Source: Acrocarpospora macrocephala
Lineage (GTDB): Bacteria; Actinomycetota; Actinomycetes; Streptosporangiales; Streptosporangiaceae
Direction of reading: 5' to 3'
Assembly: GCF_009687865.1 (NCBI RefSeq)
Contig: NZ_BLAE01000071.1
Span: 1 to 61,316 of the forward strand
Length of the DNA: 61,316 bases
Program-made: the position numbers and the translations under genes
The notes under the pieces: generated by a model
Seen by the model: the letters and a program-made list of their open reading frames with translations, nothing else
Databases searched by the model: none
What the model was told of the DNA's origin: nothing
Shown: positions 34,455 to 43,026 of the stretch, one piece after another
Layout: every line of letters begins with the position of its first letter
How positions within the stretch are numbered: the first letter of the stretch is position 1

Positions 34455-35852
34455 GTGGATCCGTTGAAGGCGCTCGCGGACGCGGAGCGCAAGCCGTACT
34501 GGCTGGACGAGGATCCTTTCGAGCCGGAGCCGCTGCCGCGGATCTTCGGCCATACCCAGGCCGATCTCGCCATCGTGGGCGGCGGTTTCTCCGGACTGTG
34601 GACGGCCCTGCTGGCCAAGGAGCGTGATCCCGGGCGGGACGTGGTGCTGCTGGAAGGGCAGCGGGTGGGCTGGGCGGCCACCGGGCGCAACGGCGGGTTC
34701 TGCCACGCCAGCCTGACGCACGGGCTCGCCAACGGGCTCGAACGCTGGCCGTACGAGATCGCGGACCTGCACCGGCTCGGGGTGGAGAACTTCAACGCCA
34801 TCGAGGAGACCATCGCCCGCTACGGCATCGACTGCTCCTTCGAGCGCACCGGCGAGCTGAACGTGGCCACCGAGGAGTGGCAGCTGGACGAGATGAGCGA
34901 GGTGCACACGATCGGGCGCGAGCTCGGCGCCGACATCGAGTATCTGGACCGCGACCAGGTCAGGGCCGAGGTGAACTCGCCGACCTACATCGCGGGGGTG
35001 TGGGAGCGCGGCGACTGCGCCATGATCGACCCGGCCCGGCTGGCCTGGGGGCTGCGCCTGGCCTGCCTCCGGCTCGGGGTGCGGATCTACGAGCACTCCC
35101 CGATCAAGCACATCGTCAAGGACGGCACCGCCCTCCGGCTGACCGCCCCTTACGGGACGGTCCGGGCCAACCGGGTCGCGCTCGGCACCGGCGCGTTCTC
35201 GCCGCTGCTGCGCCGCCTGCGGCACTACCTGGCCCCCGTGTACGACTACGCCCTGATGACCGAACCCCTCACCACGGAGCAACTCGCCTCGATCGGCTGG
35301 AAGAACCGGCAGGGCATGGGCGACTCGGCCAACCAGTTCCACTACTACCGGCTCACCGACGACAACAGCATCCTGTGGGGCGGCTACGACGCGATCTACT
35401 ACAACGGCGGCCGCGTCAAGATCGGCTACGACCAGCGGGACGCCACCTTCCTGACCCTGGCCGAGCACTTCTACGAGACGTTCCCGCAACTGGAGGACGT
35501 GCGTTTCTCCCACAAATGGGGTGGATTGATCGACACCTGCAGCCGCTTCAGCGCCTTCTACGGCACCGGGTACGGCTCCCGCCTGGCCTACGCGGTCGGC
35601 TACACCGGCCTCGGCGTGGCCGCCACCCGATTCGGCGCCAACGTCATGCTGGACCTGCTGGACGGCCTCGACACCGAACGCACCCGCCTGCGCATGGTCC
35701 GGGAGAAGCCCGTCCCGTTCCCGCCGGAACCCATTCGCTCCGGCGTCATCCAGCTCACCCGCTGGTCGCTGGCCCGCGCCGACGCCAACGGCGGCCGCCG
35801 CAACCTGTGGCTGCGCACCCTCGACCGCTTCGGCCTCGGATTCGACTCTTAG
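34455..35852 (+). CDS. FAD-dependent amine oxidoreductase (DAO family, PuuB-like)
   Basis: About 465 residues. Rossmann FAD motif GGGFSG at 42-47 (AIVGGGFSGLWTALLAKE), GWAATGRNGGFCHASLTHG (substrate-side DAO pattern), RFGANVMLDLLDG near the C-terminus. This branch includes gamma-glutamylputrescine oxidase and other flavin amine oxidases that yield aminoaldehydes. Next to the importer and the aminobutyraldehyde dehydrogenase it probably oxidises putrescine or a conjugate. GTG 34455 is chosen with GGGAAGTGG upstream; GTG 34446 is in frame with a poorer site. No gamma-glutamylputrescine synthetase is in the window. Confidence 0.88.
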   Translation: MDPLKALADAERKPYWLDEDPFEPEPLPRIFGHTQADLAIVGGGFSGLWTALLAKERDPGRDVVLLEGQRVGWAATGRNGGFCHASLTHGLANGLERWPYEIADLHRLGVENFNAIEETIARYGIDCSFERTGELNVATEEWQLDEMSEVHTIGRELGADIEYLDRDQVRAEVNSPTYIAGVWERGDCAMIDPARLAWGLRLACLRLGVRIYEHSPIKHIVKDGTALRLTAPYGTVRANRVALGTGAFSPLLRRLRHYLAPVYDYALMTEPLTTEQLASIGWKNRQGMGDSANQFHYYRLTDDNSILWGGYDAIYYNGGRVKIGYDQRDATFLTLAEHFYETFPQLEDVRFSHKWGGLIDTCSRFSAFYGTGYGSRLAYAVGYTGLGVAATRFGANVMLDLLDGLDTERTRLRMVREKPVPFPPEPIRSGVIQLTRWSLARADANGGRRNLWLRTLDRFGLGFDS

Positions 35853-35869
35853 CCACCAGACTGCAGGGC

Positions 35870-36772
35870 ATGAGAGTTGAGTTCACCAGCATCCCCCTGG
35901 TCGGCGAGCTGCGGGTCCCCGACGGCCGGGGCCCGCACCCCGCCCTCGTCTTCACCGGCCCGTTCACCGGCGTGAAAGAGCAGGTCACCGGCCTGTACGC
36001 GGAACGCCTGACCGAACGCGGCTACGTCACCCTGGCCTTCGACCACCGCAACTTCGGCGAGTCCGGCGGGCAGCCGCGCCGCCACGAGGACCCGCAGGGC
36101 AAGCTGGCGGACCTGCGGGCGGCCGTCGGCTACCTGCGCACCCGCCCCGAGGTGGACGCCGACCGGATCGGTGCGGTGGGCATCTGCCTGGGCGGTGGTT
36201 ACGCGTTGCGGTTCGCGGCGTTCGATCCCCGGGTGAAGGTGTTCGTGGGGATCGCGGGGGCGTACAACTCGCCCTACATGATGCGCGAGGGCATGGGCCC
36301 GGACGGGTACCAGGGCGCGCTGGCGAGCTTCGGCGAGGTGCTGGAACGTCAGGATCAGGGTGGGCCGGTGGCGTACCTGCCTGCCGTGGGCGAGGGCGGC
36401 GCGATGCCGGGGGAGGAGCCCTTCGCCTACTACGGCACCGAGCGGGGCGCGGCCGAACACTGGCGCGACGAGGTGACCCGGGCGTCGGTCCTTGAACTGA
36501 TCACCATGGACAACCTGATGGGCGCCGACTTCCTGTCGCCCAAGCCGGGGCTGCTCGTGCACGGCGTCGTGGACGCCTACTGCTCGCCGGAGGGCGCGCA
36601 CGCCGTGCACGCCCGGCTGGACGAGCCCAAGAAGCTGGTCTGGCTGGACGCGCGGCTGCACATCGACCTCTACGACACCGAGCCCTACGTGACCCAGGCG
36701 GTGGAGGCGACGGCGGAGTTCCTCAGCGCGTACCTGGCAGCGCCAGCCAGCGCAGCGGGTTCTCCTGGGTGA
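35870..36772 (+). CDS. Alpha/beta hydrolase, dienelactone-hydrolase-like with Cys nucleophile
   Basis: 300 residues. The nucleophile elbow reads G-I-C106-L-G-G, i.e. Cys where most hydrolases have Ser, as in dienelactone hydrolases. An oxyanion part VFTGPFTGVKEQ, a DHRNFGESGG turn, and a late LLVHGVVDAYCSPEGA and ARLHIDLYD (Asp and His of the triad) are present. Substrate unknown. It follows the oxidoreductase by 17 bases but has no clear metabolic link to polyamines. The 3' end overlaps the convergent phosphotriesterase gene by 50 bases. Confidence 0.88.
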   Translation: MRVEFTSIPLVGELRVPDGRGPHPALVFTGPFTGVKEQVTGLYAERLTERGYVTLAFDHRNFGESGGQPRRHEDPQGKLADLRAAVGYLRTRPEVDADRIGAVGICLGGGYALRFAAFDPRVKVFVGIAGAYNSPYMMREGMGPDGYQGALASFGEVLERQDQGGPVAYLPAVGEGGAMPGEEPFAYYGTERGAAEHWRDEVTRASVLELITMDNLMGADFLSPKPGLLVHGVVDAYCSPEGAHAVHARLDEPKKLVWLDARLHIDLYDTEPYVTQAVEATAEFLSAYLAAPASAAGSPG

Positions 36773-37604
36773 TCAGCCGGATCGTGGCCGCGTCCACGCC
36801 CGACCTGACCAGGGCGGGCAGCACCCGGTCGAAGAGCCGCGCGTAGCCGTCGCCGCCGTAGCCCGCCACGTCGCCCTGGCGGGCCACGCCGCTGCTCAGC
36901 AGGACCCGGGTGGCGTGCCCGGCTTCGAGCAGGGCCAGCACGTCCTCGGCGCCGGTGACGCTCACGTACGAGCCGGATTCGGCGATCTTGCGCTGCACCA
37001 GGTGGTCGGCCGCCCGCACGCTCACCCGGCCCGCGGGCACGCCGCTGGTCAGCAGGACCTCCAGCAGGCCGAGGCAGTCGGCGGCTACCGGCAGGTCGGT
37101 CCGGAGCGAGGCGCGGGCCACCGCGACGGCGGCGCGCTCCTCGGCCGGGGACGGGGTCTCCTGCCAGGCCGAGGTGACGATCAGGCCAGGCCGGGCGCTG
37201 GTGCCGTCCAGGCCGACGCCGATCTCGCGGAGCAGGTCGCCGGTGAGGTCGTCGACCCCGTTGCGGCGGATCAGGTCACCGGCGAACGGCTCGGCCGCGA
37301 ACCCGGTGGACGCGACCACGGCCACCCGGCTGCCGGCCGACAGGCGGGCCAGCGCCGCGGTGTCCCTGGCCGAGCCCAGGGCGGTGTGCTCGACCACCAG
37401 GTTGAGCGCGTGGTCACGGCCGAGACGCTTGAGCTCGCCGGTGACGTACGCCTCCTCGTCGAGCCAGCGCCGGGGGTCGGAGTCCACGCCGATGCCCCAG
37501 CGGGTGTCCGTACGCAGATGTTCGTGCGGCAGGATCGGCCCGTCGAAGACGGAGGCCGGGAGGGTGCCGGTCACCGTCTGAATACGCACGTCGTTGAAGG
37601 ACAT
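36723..37604 (-). CDS. Phosphotriesterase-family metal hydrolase
   Basis: 293 residues of the amidohydrolase/PTE family. The first metal motif is HEHL in GPILPHEHLRTD; LVVEHTALGSARD, ASTGFAAEPFA, ADCLG and VLLSSGVARQGDVAGYGGDGYARLFDRVLP correspond to later barrel strands. The carboxylated Lys and one strand-5 His typical of true phosphotriesterases are not obvious, so it may be divergent or weakly active. ENPLRWLA near the end matches the family's conserved NPxR ending. Substrate unknown. Confidence 0.83.
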   Translation of the reverse strand: MSFNDVRIQTVTGTLPASVFDGPILPHEHLRTDTRWGIGVDSDPRRWLDEEAYVTGELKRLGRDHALNLVVEHTALGSARDTAALARLSAGSRVAVVASTGFAAEPFAGDLIRRNGVDDLTGDLLREIGVGLDGTSARPGLIVTSAWQETPSPAEERAAVAVARASLRTDLPVAADCLGLLEVLLTSGVPAGRVSVRAADHLVQRKIAESGSYVSVTGAEDVLALLEAGHATRVLLSSGVARQGDVAGYGGDGYARLFDRVLPALVRSGVDAATIRLITQENPLRWLALPGTR

Positions 37605-37613
37605 GTGTGGACA

Positions 37614-38258
37614 TTAACGAATGTTTTCCGCATAGGGGGCGTGCGCTGGAATTTCTTTACTAGTTGTCTGCGGTTTATGTCCGACACCGGCGATCATGAT
37701 GAGCAGGACGATCTCCAGCACCACCAGCAGCCGTTCCAGCAGGCCGTAGAACTCGGGTCCGCCGACCAGCTCGGCCAGGGGTGAACCAGGGTGGCTGAGC
37801 AGGAAGAACGCCAGCACGGCCACGCTGGACAGGGCCAGCGCGCGGACCACCGGCAGCGGCGTCCTGGACTGGCGGGCCAGGATCCAGCCCGCGCCGGGGA
37901 TGGCGGTGAACACCAGCGCGGTGGACCAGCGGTGGATCTCGCCGGACAGCGACTCCACCACCGGCGCCGGGTCGGTGGGGAAGATCGCCGACAGCACCAG
38001 GCCCGCGGAGGCCATGACCAGCAGCACCCGCGCCGCCGCGCTCCGGACCGGATCCACCTCGGCCAGCTGGTAGGCCGCCGCGCACGCGCCCGCCGCCAGC
38101 GCCAGCATGCCGAGCAGGAACAGCGCGCCGGTGGCGTCGCCCAGCGCGTAATCGCTGAGCAGGCCCTGCAGCGGGTCGACCACGCCGGGGTAGAACAGGT
38201 GCAGCGCGCCCATCACGACCAGCGCGACGCTCGGCCCGGCCACCGCGAGCTTTCTCAT
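37614..38258 (-). CDS. DUF998 membrane protein
   Basis: 214 residues with about six membrane helices. The pattern LSDYALGDATGALFLLGMLALA followed by LVLSAIFPTDP and SLSGEIHRWSTALVF is characteristic of DUF998 proteins. Function unknown. Its ATG overlaps the stop of the glycosyltransferase gene by 4 bases, so it is translated with it, which suggests a role in envelope glycan or lipid metabolism. Confidence 0.85.
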   Translation of the reverse strand: MRKLAVAGPSVALVVMGALHLFYPGVVDPLQGLLSDYALGDATGALFLLGMLALAAGACAAAYQLAEVDPVRSAAARVLLVMASAGLVLSAIFPTDPAPVVESLSGEIHRWSTALVFTAIPGAGWILARQSRTPLPVVRALALSSVAVLAFFLLSHPGSPLAELVGGPEFYGLLERLLVVLEIVLLIMIAGVGHKPQTTSKEIPAHAPYAENIR

Positions 38259-39457
38259 CGAGACGACACCTCCAGATATATCTGCTCGAACCGCGCCAGG
38301 GACCGCTCATGATCGTGTCGCGCGGCCAGCGCCAGGCTGGCCCGGCTCATCGTGGCGCGGAGCTCGGCGTCGGACAGGATGGTCACCAGGTGCCTGGCCA
38401 GCTCCCGCACCTCGCCCGGCGGGTAGAGGAAGCCGTTGCCGTCGATCAGGTGGGGGAGCGCCATGGCGTCGGCGGCCACCACCGGCAGCCCGGTGGCCAT
38501 CGCCTCCAGCGTGGCGATGCTCTGCAGCTCGGCCACGCCCGGCATGGCGAACACGTCGGCCACCGAGTAGACCTCCTGCAGGTCGGCGTCGGGCACGAAG
38601 CCCAGGAACCGGACCCGTTCCCCCACCCCGATCCGGGCGGCCAGCCGTTCCAGGCTCTCCCGCCGGTTCCCGCTGCCGACCAGCACGATCTGCGCGTCCA
38701 CGTGGTTCATGACCTGGGGGAGGGCCCGGACCAGCTCCTCCAGGCGCTTCTCCTCGTCCAGCCGCCCGACGAACAGGATCGTCGGCCGGTCGGGCACGCC
38801 GAACCGCTGCCGGGCCCACGCGCGCGGCTGCGGCCGGAACCGGCGCAGGTCGATGCCGCACGAGACCGGCTCCACCTCGCGGCCGAAACCCTTGCCGGTC
38901 AGCAGCCCGGCCGCGATCGGGGTCGGGGTGGTGACATGGTCGGCCTTGGCGAACACCCGGCTGAAGTCCCGCCAGGCCAGCGCGCCCACCCGAGCCCGGA
39001 GCCCGGACGGGATGTGCGCGAACTGGAAGAGGTTGTCCGGCATGAAGTGGTTGGTCGCCACCACCGGGACGCCGCCCCGCCTGGCCGCCCCGACCGCCGC
39101 CCGGCCGACCACGAAGTGCCCCTGGGTGTGCACGACGTCCGGGCCGATCCGCTCGATCAGCCGGTCCACCGTCCGGCCGAGCCCGGCGGGCACGGTCACC
39201 CGCATGGTCGGGTGCACCAGCAGCCGGGCCGAGCGCAGCCGGTGCAGCACCACGCCGTCCTCGCGGTCCAGCCTCGGCTTGCCGTCGTCGGAGGCGCAGA
39301 CCACGTGCACGTCCACGCCCCGGGCGGCCAGGCCGGTGGCCAGGCGGTGGGTGAAATACGCGGCGCCGTTCACGTCCGGCGGGTAGGTGTCGGTGGCGAT
39401 CAGCACGCGCTGGGGCCGTACGGCGACGGGGGCGGCTTCGGGGGCGGTGGCGGTCAT
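38255..39457 (-). CDS. GT4-family glycosyltransferase
   Basis: 400 residues, GT-B fold. N-terminal ATDTYPPDVNGAAYFTHRLA (the donor-side glycine-rich loop of MshA/PimC-like enzymes), VHTQGHFVVGRAA, THPHE-like VVATNHFMPDN; C-terminal ILFVGRLDEEKRLEELVRA and the E-x7-E motif region ELQSIATLEAMATGLPVVA. Probably uses a nucleotide or polyprenyl sugar to build a glycolipid. Co-oriented with an EamA transporter gene 14 bases upstream and coupled to the DUF998 gene downstream. Confidence 0.93.
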   Translation of the reverse strand: MTATAPEAAPVAVRPQRVLIATDTYPPDVNGAAYFTHRLATGLAARGVDVHVVCASDDGKPRLDREDGVVLHRLRSARLLVHPTMRVTVPAGLGRTVDRLIERIGPDVVHTQGHFVVGRAAVGAARRGGVPVVATNHFMPDNLFQFAHIPSGLRARVGALAWRDFSRVFAKADHVTTPTPIAAGLLTGKGFGREVEPVSCGIDLRRFRPQPRAWARQRFGVPDRPTILFVGRLDEEKRLEELVRALPQVMNHVDAQIVLVGSGNRRESLERLAARIGVGERVRFLGFVPDADLQEVYSVADVFAMPGVAELQSIATLEAMATGLPVVAADAMALPHLIDGNGFLYPPGEVRELARHLVTILSDAELRATMSRASLALAARHDHERSLARFEQIYLEVSSR

Positions 39458-39471
39458 GTGGGGGGCTCCGA

Positions 39472-40275
39472 TCAGCGGGTGAGGGGGGTCGTGCGGGCCA
39501 GCGCGACGGTTCCCGCCGCCGCCACCAGGGCCGCCGCGGTCGCGGCCAGGCCGTTGGCGGGCAGGGGTTCGCCGAGGAGAAGGGCGCCGAAGGTGACGGC
39601 GGTGAGCGGGTCGGTGACCTGGAGCGCGGCGAAGGCGACCGCGAAATGCCCGATCGCGTACGCGCGCTGCAGCAGCATCAGGGCGGCGAGCGCGGGTAAC
39701 GGGATGGCCGCGATCAGCCAGACATCCCAGCTCGTGCCTTCGACCAGGACACGCATGAGGGTGGCGGTCGCGCCGTACATGACCCCGGCCGCGATGGCCA
39801 GCAGGGCCGTTCTGGGCGCCGGGCTCACCCGGGGCGCCACCCCCCAGCAGAGCAGCGCCGCGAGCGCGGCGCCGGTCAGCATCGCCAGCCCGTCCGCGCC
39901 GGTCAGATGGGGCGGTTCGGTGGCCGCCGGGACCATCAGCACCAGGGCGATCAGGCCGATGCTCACCGCGCACGCGGCGGCCAGCTCGGCCCGCGCGGGC
40001 CGCCTGCCGTGCAGCCCCGCCGCGATCGGCAGCGCGAACAGCAGGCTGGCCACCCCCATCGGCTGCACCACGGTCAGCGGGCCGAGGCTCAGCGCGAAGA
40101 TGTGCAGCCCCGCGCCGACCGTGATGGACGCCCCGCCGAGCAGCCAGCGGGGCCGCCGCAGCAGCACCCGCAGGCTGAACTCCCCGCGCGAGGCCGCCTC
40201 GAACTGCTGTAACGCCGCCCCGAGCGCGAAGAACAGCGAGCCGATCAGCGCCACCGCCGCCGCGAGCACAGTCAT
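39472..40275 (-). CDS. DMT/EamA-like integral membrane protein
   Basis: 267 residues, nine or ten membrane segments: starts VLAAAVALIGSLFFALGAAL, with LSLGPLTVVQPMGVASLLFALP and FAALQVTDPLTAVTFGALLL, two similar halves as in drug/metabolite transporters, closest to the DMT/NIPA-like branch of actinobacteria. First gene of the minus-strand set with the GT4 and DUF998 genes; export of a small molecule or lipid-linked precursor is possible. Confidence 0.87.
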   Translation of the reverse strand: MTVLAAAVALIGSLFFALGAALQQFEAASRGEFSLRVLLRRPRWLLGGASITVGAGLHIFALSLGPLTVVQPMGVASLLFALPIAAGLHGRRPARAELAAACAVSIGLIALVLMVPAATEPPHLTGADGLAMLTGAALAALLCWGVAPRVSPAPRTALLAIAAGVMYGATATLMRVLVEGTSWDVWLIAAIPLPALAALMLLQRAYAIGHFAVAFAALQVTDPLTAVTFGALLLGEPLPANGLAATAAALVAAAGTVALARTTPLTR

Positions 40276-40414
40276 GCGTTTCCCCTCTCATCCGCATGAA
40301 GACATGGCCCGATGGCGGGAACGTCTCACTCGGGCATCCAGGTAGGAAACGTGAGATTTCCGGTGTCTCGCACCTGGCAATTGCAGCCTGGCCGACCGGA
40401 CGGTACGGAACCAT

Positions 40415-40562
40415 CCGGGATCACCCCTGACTTCGGTGGGGGATCCCTGACGAGCCCCTAGGGGATGAAACGTGCACGGATCGCCGCACCTCGGGGGTGC
40501 GGGTGGGGTTGCTTTCTTGACCGGTTCCTGGCTCGGAGTCAACGATGCGACCGGCTGTCACG
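40415..40562 (+). promoter_or_regulatory. Structured leader, candidate c-di-AMP (ydaO-type) riboswitch
   Basis: The 305-base gap before the expansin-like gene contains conserved-looking segments: GGTGGGGGATCCC (40434-40446), CCTAGGGGATGAAACG (40458-40473), a GCACC/GGTGC hairpin (about 40485-40500) and a final CCGGTTCC...GACCGG pair (40520-40556). The GGUGGGGGA..CC and GGGGxUGAA blocks in this order resemble ydaO-yuaA RNAs, which in actinobacteria precede secreted wall hydrolases. The 3' conserved block (CAGCUAACCUCG) is not clearly present, so this is tentative. Confidence 0.42.
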
Positions 40563-40580
40563 ACTTCAAGGGGACTTGTC

Positions 40581-41888
40581 ATGATCCGTCGTGGATGGAC
40601 GCTGTTCATCGTTCTGCTGGCCGCGGTGCTGGTGTGGCCGCAGGCCGGGTACGCCCTGCCGGATCCGACCAGTCCGGTCACCGGGAACGGGACCTGGTTC
40701 GACGCGCTCGGCTCGCCGTACGGGGGGTGCGGGCTGCCGCAGGGGCAGCTGGACTCGCAGCATTTCGTGGCGCTGAACGTGTACAACACGCCAGGGGACT
40801 ACTCGTTCTATCCGCGGCCGCTGACCGGGGCCAACCTGGCGAAGGCCGGGATGTGGAACAACGGGCTCAACTGCGGGCGGTGGGTGCAGGTGTCGGTGGC
40901 CGACTACTGCACGGGCATCAATGACGGCGCGCCCAATCAGGCGTTCTGCCGGAACGGGTCGTGGGTGGCGGACGCGTACAACGGGGCCACGCTGACCATG
41001 CTGGTGGCCGATAGTTGCGGGGATTCCAATGGGTGGTGCCGGGATGATCCGTACCATCTGGATCTGGCGAAGGCGTCGCTCAATGCGTTCGTGAAGAATG
41101 GCGCGCCGGTGGGGGACATGTATCCCAATCATTGGAACAACCGGCGGTTGACGTGGCAGTTCGTACCCGCGCCCAATTACACCGGGGATATCAAGATCGG
41201 GTTTATGCAGGGGGCGCAGGTGTGGTGGCCCGCGATCGCGGTGTCGCATCTGGCCAATGGCATTCACGGGGTGGAGTACTTCGCGAACGGGGCTTGGCAG
41301 ACCGCGCAGATGAACAGCGACATGGGGCAGTCGTATGTGATCGGCGGGACCACGAGCGGCGGGTCGCAGTTCCAGATCCGGGTGCGGGACGCGGCCAACA
41401 ATCTGATCAACAATGGGCGGATCTACAGCTTCGGCCTGCCGGCGTCCTGCTCGCCCTGCGGCCAGCCTTATACAGCAGCCACATACACGACAAACGGCCC
41501 CTCACCCTCTCCTTCTCCCTCGCCTTCGCCGAGCCCGTCCCCCTCGCCTTCGCCGTCTCCCAGTCCGTCCCCCTCCCCTTCGCCCTCGCCGTCGGGCCGG
41601 TGCACGGTGACCTATCAGGTGACCGACTCCTGGAACGGCGCCTTCAACGCGAGTGTCAGTGTGCGGAACACCGGCGCGGCCTGGAACAACTGGTCGATCA
41701 CCTGGACGGCCCCGCCCGGGGTGACGCTCGGCAGCGCCTGGAACGCTGTCATCACCCCCAGCGGCAGCACCTGGACGATCAGAGGCCCGGCCTGGGCGCC
41801 CAACCTGGCCGCGGGCGCGACCGCCACCTTCGGGTTCCAGGGCAACGGACCGTCGACGCCGGGACCGTCCGCCATCAGATGCGGCTGA
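40581..41888 (+). CDS. Secreted expansin-like protein with CBM2
   Basis: 435 residues. Signal peptide (IRRGWTLFIVLLAAVLVWP...GYA), then a double-psi beta-barrel domain (GNGTWFDALGSPYGGCGLPQ to about residue 130, with DSCGDSNGWC), an expansin second domain (about 170-285, KIGFMQGAQVWWPAIAVSH), a (SP)n linker of about 30 residues, and a cellulose-binding CBM2 (CTVTYQVTDSWNGAFNASV to PGPSAIRCG). Such proteins loosen cellulose or peptidoglycan without hydrolysis. ATG 40581 follows AAGGGGA at 8 bases. Expression is likely controlled in the long leader. Confidence 0.92.
   Translation: MIRRGWTLFIVLLAAVLVWPQAGYALPDPTSPVTGNGTWFDALGSPYGGCGLPQGQLDSQHFVALNVYNTPGDYSFYPRPLTGANLAKAGMWNNGLNCGRWVQVSVADYCTGINDGAPNQAFCRNGSWVADAYNGATLTMLVADSCGDSNGWCRDDPYHLDLAKASLNAFVKNGAPVGDMYPNHWNNRRLTWQFVPAPNYTGDIKIGFMQGAQVWWPAIAVSHLANGIHGVEYFANGAWQTAQMNSDMGQSYVIGGTTSGGSQFQIRVRDAANNLINNGRIYSFGLPASCSPCGQPYTAATYTTNGPSPSPSPSPSPSPSPSPSPSPSPSPSPSPSPSGRCTVTYQVTDSWNGAFNASVSVRNTGAAWNNWSITWTAPPGVTLGSAWNAVITPSGSTWTIRGPAWAPNLAAGATATFGFQGNGPSTPGPSAIRCG
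41500..41600 (+). repeat. Ser-Pro linker simple repeat
   Basis: A run of alternating TCN-CCN codons (about 16 SP units) forms the linker between expansin and CBM2 modules. Slippage-prone coding microsatellite. Confidence 0.7.
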
Positions 41889-41892
41889 CCGG

Positions 41893-42633
41893 TCAGGTCA
41901 TCGTCTTGCCGCCGTTGACGGCGAGACGCTGGCCGGTCACGTACCGGGAGTCCGAGGACGCCAGGAAGGCGACCACGTCGGCCACGTCCGCGGGCTCCCC
42001 CATGTGCGTGAGCGCGGTTCCCTTGAGGTAGTCGGCGAACTCCGCGTCGGTGGCCCCCGCGTGCCGCTCCACCGGAATCCAGCCGGGCTCGACCGTGTTG
42101 ACCGTGATCCCGTACGGGCCGAGCTCCCTGGCCCACGTACGAGTCAGCCCATGCATGGCGGCCTTCGCAGACACATATGCCGACATTTCGCGATTACCGA
42201 GGTCGACGACCTCGCTGCCCACGTTGATGATCCGCCCGGTCCCCGCCGCCCGCATGTCCGGCAACACGGCCTGCAGGATCAGCAGCGGCGCCTTGACGAA
42301 GAACCGCAGCTGGTTCAGATGGTCGTCCCACGTCACCTGATCGACCGGGATCAGCGGCTGCGGCCCGGTCGCGTTGTTGACCACCACCGCGATCGGCCCC
42401 AGCTCCGCCAGCGCCGCCCGCACCTGCTCCTCGTCGGTCACGTCGAACCGTGCCGGCGCGACCGAATGCCCGCGCGCCTTGATGCGCTCGGCCACCCCGG
42501 TGGCCCCGGCGGTGTCGTGCGCGTAGTTGAGCGCCACATGCCAGCCGTCCGCCGCCAGCCGGTCGGCGATGAAGGCGCCCAGGCCACGCGAAGCACCGGT
42601 GACGAGCGCGGTGCCGAGGGAGTTTCCGGTCAT
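41893..42633 (-). CDS. SDR-family oxidoreductase
   Basis: 246 residues, classical short-chain dehydrogenase: cofactor motif TGASRGLG near the N-terminus, NNATG (NNAG variant), catalytic YVSAKAAMHG (Y...K), and the C-terminal SRYVTGQRLAVNGGKTM. Similar to FabG-like 3-ketoacyl reductases; substrate not determinable. It converges on the expansin-like gene with a 4-base gap. ATG 42633 is taken because the cofactor motif starts at about residue 12. Confidence 0.92.
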   Translation of the reverse strand: MTGNSLGTALVTGASRGLGAFIADRLAADGWHVALNYAHDTAGATGVAERIKARGHSVAPARFDVTDEEQVRAALAELGPIAVVVNNATGPQPLIPVDQVTWDDHLNQLRFFVKAPLLILQAVLPDMRAAGTGRIINVGSEVVDLGNREMSAYVSAKAAMHGLTRTWARELGPYGITVNTVEPGWIPVERHAGATDAEFADYLKGTALTHMGEPADVADVVAFLASSDSRYVTGQRLAVNGGKTMT

Positions 42634-42697
42634 GACGGTCCTTTCCAGAGCCGCCAATGATCGTACGACATGTCGGTACAACGCCCCAGAACAGCAG

Positions 42698-42740
42698 AAA
42701 AGGCCCGGCTGGGCGATCGAGGAGATCGCCCTGCCGGGCC
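42698..42740 (-). terminator. Rho-independent terminator of the 66-residue gene
   Basis: 17-base arms at 42702-42718 and 42724-42740 pair with one mismatch around a 5-base loop. Read on the minus strand the stem is followed by TTTT at 42701-42698 (complement of AAAAGG). It lies 8 bases after the stop codon at 42749. Confidence 0.8.
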
Positions 42741-42748
42741 AGGGACGA

Positions 42749-42949
42749 TCAGCTGCCCTGACGGCGTGGTGGCATCGTGTCCCGCGAACCGGGCTCGCGG
42801 CCGTGGTCACGGTTGCCGATGCCGGGCTTACTGTTCGGCTGGCCGGGCATCTCGTCCGGCCGGCGCTGGTGCGGCTGAGGGTTGTTCTCCCCAGGGCGAA
42901 TGTCCCGGTCGCTGCCGGGCTGACGTGGGTTCTTCTTCTTAGCATTCAT
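42749..42949 (-). CDS. Small hydrophilic basic protein, unknown
   Basis: 66 residues, very hydrophilic: begins MNAKKKNPRQPGSDRDIRPG, rich in Pro, Arg, Gly and Asn, with no predicted membrane segment or Cys. Likely intrinsically disordered. Evidence that it is real: third-position GC bias and a strong intrinsic terminator directly after its stop in the right orientation. No ribosome-binding site better than GGAAAT is visible. I have the impression of similar short proteins in related actinomycetes but cannot confirm. Function unknown. Confidence 0.6.
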   Translation of the reverse strand: MNAKKKNPRQPGSDRDIRPGENNPQPHQRRPDEMPGQPNSKPGIGNRDHGREPGSRDTMPPRRQGS

Positions 42950-43026
42950 GCTAAAAGGATTTCCGCCTGACAAAGCGGACAAACGTGTTCAGACTGACAT
43001 GAAGCACCCCGAGTGCGACTTTGACC

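Noticed and set aside
38309-40345. 678-residue plus-strand open frame opposite the GT4 and EamA genes
   Set aside because: Low-complexity shadow; the minus-strand genes show clear family motifs.
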